Below, one piece after another: positions 1-9,399 of a stretch of DNA of 14,865 bases. The DNA is from Spongospora subterranea (lineage: Eukaryota; Endomyxa; Phytomyxea; Plasmodiophorida; Plasmodiophoridae). How positions within the stretch are numbered: the first letter of the stretch is position 1; the number at the start of each line of letters is the position of its first letter. The DNA lies in contig OUQQ01000514.1 of NCBI GenBank assembly GCA_900404475.1, forward strand, positions 1-14,865. Reading direction: 5' to 3'. Both the position numbers and the translations under genes were made by a program. The notes beneath the pieces are model-generated. The model did not search any database, was not told the origin of the DNA, and saw only the letters and a list, made by a program, of their open reading frames with translations.

Positions 1-145
1 CTTGTTTGCGTTTCAACGCGAAATACTGCTTTGTGTCGTCGCAATCAGGGTCTTGTAGAAAATATTTGATGCTGACCTCGTCTTGCAGAGCAGACGCTTC
101 CATCGCCAAAATTCTGTTCTTTTCAGACTGTATTTCGACCTTCGC

Positions 146-343
146 TTAACCCAATAATTTTGTCAGAAAATCTGCGATTGGCTTTTGAGCATCTTCTGCA
201 GTTCCGATGACAGCTGCCCGTATGCCATTACCCATAACGACCATAGAGCACCCCGGGGTGTAAGATTTGTTTGCGTTGACAATCCGCACGTCTCCAGCAA
301 AATAAGACATCGATGTGAGAGCAGAGGGGACCACTGTCCACAT
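146..343 (-). CDS. doubtful small ORF, 65 codons, unknown function
   Basis: An ATG-initiated frame on the minus strand runs from 343 to a TAA at 146-148. An in-frame TAA lies a few codons upstream of the ATG, so this is either a complete small protein or a terminal exon whose upstream part is hidden by an intron. The peptide alternates hydrophobic beta-like stretches (VVMGNGIRAAVIG) and ends in an amphipathic helix-like tail (DFLTKLLG), which would suit the C-terminal end of a small globular domain. I recognise no family. The palindrome cluster at 364-473 lies just upstream of its start. It could also be a chance ORF. Confidence 0.2.
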   Translation of the reverse strand: MWTVVPSALTSMSYFAGDVRIVNANKSYTPGCSMVVMGNGIRAAVIGTAEDAQKPIADFLTKLLG

Positions 344-363
344 CGCGTGCCAAATTTATTTTT

Positions 364-473
364 TATACACACTAATTTTGGTACAGTAACACAAGATTAG
401 TGTGTTAAACACACTAATTAACATATTGGCAGTGAAAATGGGCCACGCTAATTAGTGTGATACCACACTAAAT
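364..473. repeat. cluster of five alternating CACACTAAT repeats forming palindromes
   Basis: The 9-mer CACACTAAT occurs at 368-376 and 410-418 and, inverted, at 396-404 and 451-459. A partial copy lies at 464-471. Copies 2 and 3 make a nearly perfect 23-bp palindrome at 396-418. Copies 4 and 5 make a hairpin at 451-473. The stretch is AT-rich and non-coding. It could be the subterminal region of a decayed DNA transposon or a set of paired protein-binding sites upstream of the minus-strand ORF ending at 343. The sequence does not decide between these. Confidence 0.6.
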
Positions 474-510
474 ACCGGAATCGGTGTAGCAGCAAATGCT
501 TCCCTTTACT

Positions 511-676
511 GTAGTCAGCACACTCGCAACTAAACAGAAAATATCATAGGTTTTGCAAGGCTCCATCACGCCTTGAGAACGAAGAGCTAGACACAGAAAG
601 CGTCATGGAACCTTGCAAAACGTATGATGCTTTCTGTATCTGTCAGCATACGTTTACTTGCGAGTGTGCTGACTAC
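511..676. mobile_element. MITE-like foldback element, about 166 bp
   Basis: The outer arms 511-535 and 652-676 are inverted copies matching at 24 of 25 positions, each ending in GTAGTC/GACTAC. The inner arms continue the inversion with mismatches: about 538-571 against 599-637, sharing the core TTTTGCAAGG/CCTTGCAAAA. Nearly the whole segment can therefore fold on itself, leaving a short loop around 572-598. It has no coding capacity. Long terminal inverted repeats, small size and lack of ORFs fit a miniature inverted-repeat transposable element. I see no clear target-site duplication in the flanks, so the superfamily is not assigned. Confidence 0.7.
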
Positions 677-1577
677 CAGACGCCCCATTGGAGAAGACAT
701 GAGCCTGGGTGCATATGAAGGGGGTCGAGCAACAGGAGTTCGTCTTCAATTAGCACTTCTTCAGGTTAAAGTCGATTGTTGAAATCTTCAGCGTCATTCG
801 GAATTAAGTGGGGAAATTCGCTTCGTATCCTTTCAGAAATCAATTGATATTTTGTCACTACCCGTGTCTCCCTTCACAATCCCGCCGTTATCAGAAGCTA
901 CATCCGAGGCGAGGTTCTACGTATTGTTCGTAATGATACTTTATCATTAACTCTTTCCGCACACCGACACCCTTCAAACCGGTCATATCAAATCGTTCCA
1001 CGTCATCGATTAGGTCATTAGAATCGACCGTGGATTTTCAATGGGGTCATTGGGTTCTTCCACACCATTTATGTGGTCATTGGACGATATGATCTGGCCG
1101 GGTCCGATGGCAAACAAATCATCACGAAAGCTGACCATTCAGCCGTTTGAGTTAGTTAATTTACCAATAATGCGAATCATCCCCAAAATCAAGGAGCGCC
1201 ATTGGTAAGCATTGGCATACCTGGGTGACTTCATGCCGGCGACACCGTTTGACCAGCGGACTTTTGGTATGGACATGATGAGCGTTCGAAAACTTCCGAG
1301 CTTAGGCCGATTTTACGACAGCGCAGCACATTTTTTACGACAAAGGGATATAAAACTCTGCGATTGTCGTAGAGAACCCTGATAATACCTCACTAATTAT
1401 GACTATGTACTGCATTAGCTTGATGGCGTTGTTTTCGTGCCGATATGTGTGTTTCATAGATACGCACAACCGGCCTATACCGTAACTGCTTTAAAATCGA
1501 TTTGACATATGCATGCATTCCCGGCAGATGTTCAAGGATTTTAGAATTAATACAGTACATACAGTTGTTGATCAATT
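677..1577. other. intergenic stretch with no recognisable gene
   Basis: This lies downstream (3') of the presequence protease gene. All frames are broken by frequent stops, and no peptide resembles a known family. The only pattern I see is a loose set of GGTCATT words between about 1010 and 1085. It presumably contains the 3' UTR and polyadenylation region of the protease gene near 1400-1577. Confidence 0.5.
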
Positions 1578-4500
1578 TCATGTAGAAGTTTGAAGTCTGG
1601 GGCTGGACGGCATCTCAAACTTGGGATCGTGCATTTCATTGAGGGATTTAACAGCCCACGACGGAGATTCGCGCAACGTCTCGCCTGTGTTTTCGCTTCC
1701 TAGAACAGTGATGGATGATGTATTCACGTCGAAATCCGCAAAGTGACGACGTGCCGCGTCAAGAACAGCAGTCGGAGTTAAACTGATTGAATAATGTGAA
1801 TGCCTTCAAAGTTATACAGAATTAATGACATGATTTACCTCAACAACCGCCGTCTATGTTCCTTGACCAGCGACGGGAGAATGTTTCCGACAAAATGGAC
1901 TTGCCCTTGCGCAGACGGATGCATGGGAGCGTCAATGTCACCGAAAATGGAAAGCAATGCTTGCTCGACGTGAGAATCCGTTATATTGCTGCCATTGAGG
2001 CACCTAAGCATACAAAAATCAGCTCGGCGCAAATCATCGACGTGATCCAAACAAAACCATTGTACAGCCGAAGAAAATGATTCTATAGTTTTTCCTACAT
2101 GGGGATCCCTGTACGAATAGAAACCAAACGATCCGTTGGGAGAATGGGCAGCTCCACCGCCTAAAAACTATTAGTCAACCCAAAAGAGCTGATAGAGTGA
2201 TTACCATATGCGCCGCCTTTCTCCCGTAGCTCACGATGCAAATATTCAACGCTCATGATCCTAGGAGTTTGTAAAAAAATGCACAGTTTCGTGGAAGATA
2301 AATACCTAGCAAGGACCTGCAGGGCCGCTCGATCTTCATGAGTATAAGGCACATTCGTTGGATGACTTAATGCAACGTTGTTGACACCATCAAGAGGAAC
2401 GCAGACAAATGTCATCAGCGGCTCGACGCCCTGTGTAAATCTGAACTCATCGATTAAGGTTACAAATATTTACAGCGAAAAACATCACGACATACGGAAC
2501 TGAATTAACGGCAGCACTGGCTTTCGGCAAGGCTTCGGAATGGACTACCATCCTACTTTGAGCAGAATCAAGACCTTCGGAGTCTGACTCTACAATTGAG
2601 CAGCGAGCAAGTCGGATAGATTTGCCAATAGTAGTTAAACATGAGGACAGCCAGAGTAAAATATCATCGTCAAGCCTGATAACAAGACAATAAGCGCATG
2701 TGTCAGCATAAAAGCAATGCCAACACCACCTTGCTGCAATATTTCCTATGCGCGCTACATGACTCAAACCATTATAAACCTCATTTGCCAATAAAATCGG
2801 TGAATGACGAGACGACGAATGAGAACGGGCGTAGGAATGCCCTGCTTCGACGATATTTGCTAATAATGATGTAGCATCGCTCTTGACCAGCTGACGAAGG
2901 CGGCCGAAATCAGAAAAATCCGCTGATCTCATACTTTGCCCTAGAAGACCAAGCATTTTGTCTTGATCAGATGAAAGACACGAACTTTGAAAAGTAATTG
3001 CCTACAACGATCTGCGTCAATGTCTAGAAATCAAACAACAAACGCAACTTGGAAATAAACCTCATTGAAAGCATCAATACTAGCGGGGTCGCCAACACAA
3101 TGTAAACTGGAACTGGCGCCTCCGGTATATCGAAGCCTTAACCGAGACATGTCCTCATACGATTTGTTATCAGCACCCATCCGCATCACAAAGCTAATGA
3201 AACTGTGAGAAGATCTCGGCGATGGCGGTAGTCGAAACATGCCTGGTAAATACAGGAATCAGAGTACGGACGTCTTCAGGGACTTCTGATGTCTCAAAGA
3301 GAAATTTGCAATAGGTGAAGCCGTTTGTCGCCTGAGAAATTCTATGAACCAAAATCCCGCCTAAAAATCTCGTTGAGCGACCGCAAAATACATAAAACGA
3401 ACAGCTGACCGAATTTTGTGATGTCGATATGTGACGTTAAAACAGGGCTTTCTGTGCTGATGTCCCCGACCTTTAGCGATGGTAGAGTATCGACAACCTG
3501 TTCAGTTGAGGAATGATTCTGGAACTTGATAAGGCGCTCAGCCTCTTGAACAATTTCTTTGGGATCAACAACAGCTTGCTGAACGATATCCTGAGACAGA
3601 TAAATACCGGACATGATTGAAGCTGAACGAATCTGAATACAAACCTCTTCCAATCGAGACCGCGACTCAATGAAACGTTCATCCGGGCACATCATGGACG
3701 ACAAAGAATGCGGATTGTTAATCAAGTGCTTTTCAACCAAATTTTGAATATAGGGCGTCTCAGCCATGCGCCCTTCAATTTCTGCAAGATGAGCATCTGT
3801 TTTGAGAGCTGACACAGCGTCTCCTCCATGCAGCCATCTGATAGTGTTTTAGGGCAATAAGATTAAAAAACAGCAGAAAAACAGCTGGCTACCGATTCAA
3901 AATCCTATAAAGTAGTTGCAATCCCATATCCGTCTTCAACTCCTTCTGCTCTAATCGGTATTGGTGAAATACAGCTTCAACACGGGACTTTGGAATGGAA
4001 CCGGCGACAAAATCTTCCACCGTGCGGTTAATGATAGTAGAGACCGAGTCGACATCAGTGTCGGCAATTCCCTGCAGTCCAATTGACCAGATCTTTTGGC
4101 GATTTCCCGATAGACCTGAACGACCTCATTACAATTGTACAAAACGCAGCGCCTTATGTTGAACCTGTCATGGGCGAATACCCTGACCCGATATTGGGAG
4201 CGATCAAGGCGCGATGAAATGGGGAGTCAGCTCCCGAGACTAGGAACGACGACATCAACGACAGCGCCGTGAGCTCAACCGGATCAGAGGAAGTTATCTC
4301 TGAGAGAAGATAGGATTTTGAAAGGGTTGACTGTTTCAGCGGGTCGAGGGGCTAGAAATCATCAGTATCTGAAAAGTAACGCAAAAAAGTTTAAGACACG
4401 TACCATTGTTTCAGGAGGGCATGAGAACCGTTGCAATTCAGGGGGTGAAGACCATTTTGGTTGGATTGGAACCACGGTAGCTTTCTCCAAATCAAGCCGA

Positions 4501-5553
4501 GATCCAAACCCACATAGAACCTGTTCGTTGATATATCGCAAAGGCGCATCAAAGTTGCCATAGCTGAAAAACAAGGAGTTAAAGTAAGATGTGACACGAA
4601 AATGAACCAGTTCAGAAACCTGAAAAATTTGGCGTTCGATGGATGGTAATGGTCCCGATGGAACTGGACAAGTTGAGAATGAGAAAGTTCAGGAATATGA
4701 AGCGGATCTCCACCTGAATTGAAACTGTCCAGATATATTAGTTTGAATTCCATTGGTCGCATTCGTATCACCGATATGGAGTCTCAGGAACGATTCGCCG
4801 CAAGATTTCGTGATATAGAATCGAGGCTAAACTATTTGTTAGAAGATTACATAATACAGCAAACTCAGTAAATCAACGAACATGGATCCGACATAGCGCC
4901 TTTCATCTCATTGAACACAATCCCTTTTATAGCCAGACCAGATTCAGGACGGGACCAGTCTTGATATTCCAGACGATGCCCTAGAAATCATAAGAAAACT
5001 AGGACGCACTTGCCAGATAGCAGATTACCCTCTTGGCGAAAATCGTCAGGTTTCAATAGCGGTCGAAACACAGCATCGCAATATACAGAGAGTAGGTTTT
5101 CGAAATCCTTCTCATGACATGTCGAGAACGGGTAAACAGTGTAGTCTGGACCGGTCATCGCATTCATAAATGTATGGAGTGATCGTCGCAGCATATGGAA
5201 AAACGGATCACGAACAGGATATTTCTCAGAGCCGCAGAGAACGCTGTGCTCAAGGATGTGGGCAACACCCGTATCATCGGTTGGAGGGGTCCGGAACAAT
5301 ATCGCCATGGTTTTGTTTGGATCCGGACAGCGAACGTGCATATATTGAGCCGAGGTTTCCAAATGTGTCATCTGTCGAAAAAAAAATCCTGAGCGACAAA
5401 CCATAACCGTTGTAAGGGGGAGCAGCAGACCTCATATACTGTTCGGTTATGCTCCGGGAATTCATGAACCTTGTCCAGTCGAAAGCCATCGGTGATTGTG
5501 GAAAGTGCCCGATTCCGACATCTGGCGGCGTGCAATCGCCGCAGAGATATCAT
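1578..5553 (-). CDS. PITRM1: mitochondrial presequence protease (PreP/PITRM1/CYM1, M16C), 19 exons, complete
   Basis: This zinc metallopeptidase degrades cleaved targeting presequences and other unfolded peptides in the mitochondrial matrix (family knowledge). Exons on the minus strand: 5553-5431, 5371-5029, 4980-4878, 4831-4772, 4724-4620, 4563-4404, 4351-4165, 4115-3893, 3837-3645, 3590-3410, 3360-3243, 3193-3061, 3001-2730, 2675-2474, 2430-2306, 2260-2205, 2160-2058, 2003-1839, 1782-1578. They sum to 3057 nt, or 1018 aa; human PITRM1 is close to 1040. The N-terminus is rich in Arg, Ser and Leu, as in a mitochondrial transit peptide. The inverted zinc motif HILEH lies at 79-83, with the third ligand Glu180 in FNEMKG. 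The C-terminal half keeps REKGGAYG, with Arg855 and Tyr861, which complete the active site in this family. Other conserved blocks are SGGDP, YHPSNA, SFLL-type LLSEIT, LPSLKV and FGDIDAP. An in-frame TGA 18 nt upstream supports the start. The donors of introns 3 and 14 are the least certain. Intron 11 is GC-AG. All catalytic residues are present, so the enzyme should be active. Confidence 0.93.
3194..3242 (-). other. GC-AG intron (intron 11 of the presequence protease gene)
   Basis: Exon 11 ends ...VFT and exon 12 resumes FVMRMG. Keeping the family alignment without gap or insertion requires a donor GCATGT after an AG, and an acceptor ATTAG. No GT donor at this point gives a usable phase. The intron is 49 nt, like its neighbours. 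Confidence 0.7.
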
Positions 5554-6765
5554 GCAGCCCCCTTCAGATCAGAACAGGAATGAATACAGGACCCTTTGTT
5601 GGAGACGGAAGGAATGGGCCGCGCCCACTGGCCCTCTCCACAGTAGGGAACTCTAATGTTACCGGCACTACGTTACGCACTGGTGCCTGATCTGACGACA
5701 AATTAGAGTCAAAGTAGTTTTCACAACTTGGTCAGTTGAGAATACCTAGATGCATCCTTTTGATCTGTTCCTGCGGGGCTGCGGTTGCGAAATGCATGAA
5801 ATGTTTTTCCAACCTTGAAATTGTTATCTGAAGGTAAATCGGTTGTTTTATGTGAAGCGATTCGCGAATTTTGTAGGGTCCGTAAACTGCGTAAAGGTGA
5901 TCGTGGCTGGAACGGTCGAACCCTGTAAATCTCAGTGTTTGGGGATGACACATGTCGTTAATCTTGATGGTATTCTACCAAGAGTCGATCGCTTGCCACA
6001 CAGGATTCTACCGAATGGGGTTGCAAGTTGCCACGTCCAAAGTTCCAACGTTGCCAATACAAACAAGAGCCCTAGAAATTTAGTTGTCGCTTCGTTCCGT
6101 TTATTAGATTTTATTCCTATGATTAGCCAAGGCCTTGCTCAATTCAGTTGAACGACTTCTCATTTTTCTCGGACGCAGGACCAATCGAATCTAGCGTTAG
6201 CCCGGAAGTTCTTCAACTCCTCGGAAAACATTATCCTGCTCTGATCATGTGTTCCTGTTGCGTGAAATCAATTTTTACAAATCGGAAAACGCAAAAAGAA
6301 AAAATAAAAGCTGTTTGGAACACGATAGCCGAAATACTGCCTTCCAATTTAATGCTCATCACAACGAGAACTGCTCTGCTGTAAAAACTTGATTCGGCCT
6401 TCTGCTTAAGAATTTCGAAGTAACTAACACAACCAGAATCGATTTTCTGGGACTGCTGAGGAAATAATGTGTACAGCTTCTGATTGACATCAGTGTCACT
6501 GCAGAGCAAACCTCAATGACATAGGCCACAAGCTCTGCCATTCTTCACTGTCAGTCCGAGAACCTATTCCTCTAGCATCGTTCATTGAAAAACCTCACCC
6601 ATGGCAGGTTCTGCTTTCCTCTGGCCTGATCGTGCTGATTTCCACTCGTTATCAAATACTCTAATAAAAAAACATCAAAAGACTAAATCGGCACCGTTCT
6701 TGGCTACTTTTGTATCTGTCACGAAATCTCACGTACAGGGGGGGGCCAGCTGAGGTCGGGACAAA
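5554..6765. other. divergent intergenic region, 1.2 kb, with a possible unresolved minus-strand gene
   Basis: The start codons of the presequence protease (5553, minus) and the AFG2B homologue (6766, plus) face away from each other here, so both promoters should lie inside. Elsewhere in this window spacers are only 93-155 bp, so 1.2 kb is unusually long. Fragments on the minus strand look coding. From about 6498 to 6338 the frame reads KLYTLFPQQSQKIDSG and on to MSIKLEG. A plausible intron at 6337-6255 joins it to a frame reading MFSEELKNFRANARFDW (to about 6175). A further piece near 6088-5830 contains FTGFDRSSHDHLYAVYGPY. I could not build one consistent model or recognise a family, so it may be a real fast-evolving gene or noise. 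Confidence 0.3.
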
Positions 6766-6778
6766 ATGTCCGGGGGGG
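6738..6778 (+). other. paired G-tracts and small hairpin around the candidate AFG2B start
   Basis: A run of eight G (6738-6745) and a run of seven G (6772-6778) flank a short inverted repeat, GGAC (6759-6762) and GTCC (6768-6771). Its loop contains the first two bases of the ATG at 6766. The composition differs from the AT-rich sequence just upstream. It could affect translation start choice, or it may be a simple-sequence or assembly artefact. Confidence 0.35.
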
Positions 6779-9306
6779 CACCGGGTAACGTGTGCCACAC
6801 GGAAACCGAAATTTCGTTGCACTGTAGTCCACTGCGACAGACTACAACTTCACATTGGGGTCGTGATGAGAATATGATCCAATGTGAATGCGCAGTCGTT
6901 ATATCTGCTGATCTCATTCGTCACCGGCATGGTGTCGCACCCCGCGTATCGGTCGGGGCCGTCTTCATCCCCGCGCACCTGTTCGGCGTCCTGTCGATCG
7001 GGTTCGGGGACCCGGTAGCGATTGATGTCGCCGGCGGGTGCTCTGTGCTGGGCCCAGTACATCCGCAGCCGTATTCCGACGGAAAAGCTTCGCCACCGTC
7101 GCAGTATGTTCCCGAGTGTCATATTGTTTCTGCAATACCCTTTCCTGGATACTTCGCAACTCCCCAACCTCCAATCTGCCGCCTGACTGGCTTCTTACGG
7201 CCATTAAGGAATATCCCAGATGCATTTATCATCACATTGCAGCTTCCTTCCAGCGTAGCTTCATCAAAATCCGTATCTTCTCATCATCTTCAACGCTTGT
7301 TTCTCAGGCAGCGTCTCGTTGTTTCTTCCGGGGTTTCTTTCGCTCTCTCTTTTCCATCTATTGGCAATATCCTTTGCACGATAACGAATTGTCTCCCCGC
7401 GACAATATGCTGTATAGGATCTAACACAGCCATTACGGTATCGACACCGAACGCGTCACTCCTGACAACTGATGTCCTAATTGCTTCTCCTCGCTGTGAT
7501 GAAGCATTAGGGCCAGGATATGTTCGACTATGTTCCCTATTACGCCTGAAAACTTGGCGTCCTAAGGGTATACTACTTCATGGCCCACACGGTTCTGGTA
7601 AGAACCTGATGGTGTCTGTCGCCTCTCAGATAACGGGACGAACTAACTCAATCCAAATATCTGCTCATCACATATCATCAATAACGTCGCCTGGCGACGC
7701 AGAACGAATTCTTTCTGAGACATTTGCACGAGCGGCAACGCTTACCGACGGAATGATCATCATAGATTCCATTGAACAAATCGCATGTAAAAGGGACAGT
7801 GGGCGCTTGAGCGCAGCTAGGACTCTAGGGCATCTTTTGACGTTGATGGATGGACATTCATCGTCGTCTGTTTTAGTCATCGGTCTTACAGGGACCCCAT
7901 CCGATCTTGACCCTGCCATTCGCCGTCCAGGCCGATTTGATAACGAAGTTAGTGATCGTCAATCGAAATTTGATTTTTTTATGACGAACTAATGGTTCTC
8001 TTTTGCAAGATTGAAGTTGGAATTCCCAACGTTGAGCAACGCAAAGCGATCTTATCCGTATATCTGCCTGACGTCGACCAAGTTCTCTGCGATCGCTATT
8101 CCTCCTACTGTGTCGGATATACGGGTGCCGACCTACATCTTCTAGCTCAAGAGGCAGCCCTTTCCGCCCTGGCAGCTGACCGCATCTCCGTTACTGAATC
8201 CGACCTGAAATTCGCTCGTCGTCAAATTTCAGTGTCATCGTCAAGGAAGGAGTTTATTATGACTATTTCGCCAATCAATGTACGTATCGCTCATACTATT
8301 ACAAATTATTTTTAATTTTGTTAGTGGGATGAAATTGGAGGGTATGCTGAAATCAAGCATCGTCTTCGGCGATTGATCGAATGGCCCATCACTCATTCCG
8401 ATGCCTTTCTTGAAATGGGATTATCTCTTCCTCGAGGAATCCTGCTGTATGGGCCTCCAGGCTGTGCTAAGACCACATTGGCGAGGGCCATGATTAGTTT
8501 GACTGGGCAGCGTTGGTCCATCATACGGCTTGACCCAGCTATCGTATACTCGTCTTACGTCGGCGAAGCAGAGCGCTGTATTCGTGGAGTTTTTGGTCGA
8601 GCGCGAAATAATTCGCCTTGCATGATTTTACTGGATGAAATTGACGCCATCGTTACCAGCCGTTCTTTGTCGGGTAGTCAGTCAGATCAAGTCCAACAAC
8701 GAGTAAGCCGAACTCCATTTGTATTGCCATTGCGTGATCATGGAGCAATTTTCAGATCCTATCGACATTGCTAAACGAAATGGATGGTATCGGATCTGCG
8801 TGTGATATCCTGGTTGTTGCTGCGACCAATCGGCCGCAGATGCTTGATGAAGCTCTTTTACGGCCAGGCCGGTTCGATGAGATTTTATATGTGCGGATTA
8901 TATACTGATCTTCCGGATGATGCTGACCGTCTCGTAGATTCCGCCACCTGATTATGAAGGTCGATTAGCCATATTGCGCATCCATACGAAACAAATGCCT
9001 TTGGATGGTCAAGCTGATCTTGAACACCTTGCCAAATCCGAGCTGGTAGGCTATACGGGTGCTGAAATTGAAAATGTTTGTCGCGAGGCAGCACTACACG
9101 CGCTTCGTCGAGATATGCGCTCGCTCAATGTTGTAAGTATTGTTGCTCATCTCATATATTGTTATAACAGACTGGCGGTTAATTGTGTATGATTATAGGG
9201 ATCAGCCGATTTTGACTATGCATTGAAACTAGTTACGCCATCAGTCACCAACGAATTGCTACAGCTATATATCGAATTCGATAGAAGAATTCGTGGAGAT
9301 ATTTAA
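6766..9306 (+). CDS. AFG2B: AFG2B/SPATA5L1-like double AAA ATPase with degenerate D1, 6 exons
   Basis: Exons: 6766-7947, 8010-8279, 8325-8702, 8756-8890, 8938-9132, 9199-9306. All junctions are in phase, giving 755 aa (human SPATA5L1 is about 750). An in-frame TGA lies just upstream of 6766. ATG 6874 is an alternative start (719 aa). The N-terminal region has a CDC48-type double-psi-like fold ([10 protein letters not shown], then [10 protein letters not shown]). D1 has Walker A GPHGSGKN (273-280, Thr replaced by Asn), Walker B ending IIIDS instead of DE, and sensor-1 Asn lost (LTGTP), but keeps RRPGRFD. D2 is intact: GPPGCAKT (527-534), [30 protein letters not shown], the IYIPPPD-type junction and KQMPL favour AFG2B/SPATA5L1 over CDC48 or NVL. 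In animals AFG2A and AFG2B act together in a ribosome-maturation and replisome-linked complex (known for the family). The C-terminus is [19 protein letters not shown], then a short helix tail. Confidence 0.88.
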
Positions 9307-9399
9307 CTAAATTAACATTTTTATTCAGGGTTCAGGTTAACTGCTTACTATGATTGTCATTGCCCCAGCGGATTTATGCAACGACTTTAGTCTTAGGTT

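Noticed and set aside
364..473. CACTA-type transposon terminus
   Set aside because: CACTA words occur, but there are no matching distal inverted ends, no transposase fragment and no visible 3-bp target duplication in the window.
1578..5553. Broken pseudogene of the M16C protease
   Set aside because: The frame breaks all coincide with GT/GC-AG introns of 43-59 nt. After removal the length is an exact multiple of three and every conserved block and zinc ligand is present.
5990..6088. Proteasome assembly chaperone PAC2-like fragment on the minus strand (a short VCIGNVGTL peptide)
   Set aside because: The resemblance covers fewer than ten residues, and the following residues and phases do not continue the family pattern.
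6850..7225. Minus-strand ORFs of 105 and 86 codons
   Set aside because: They are antisense to the N-terminal domain exon of the AFG2B homologue, which shows the expected fold signatures.
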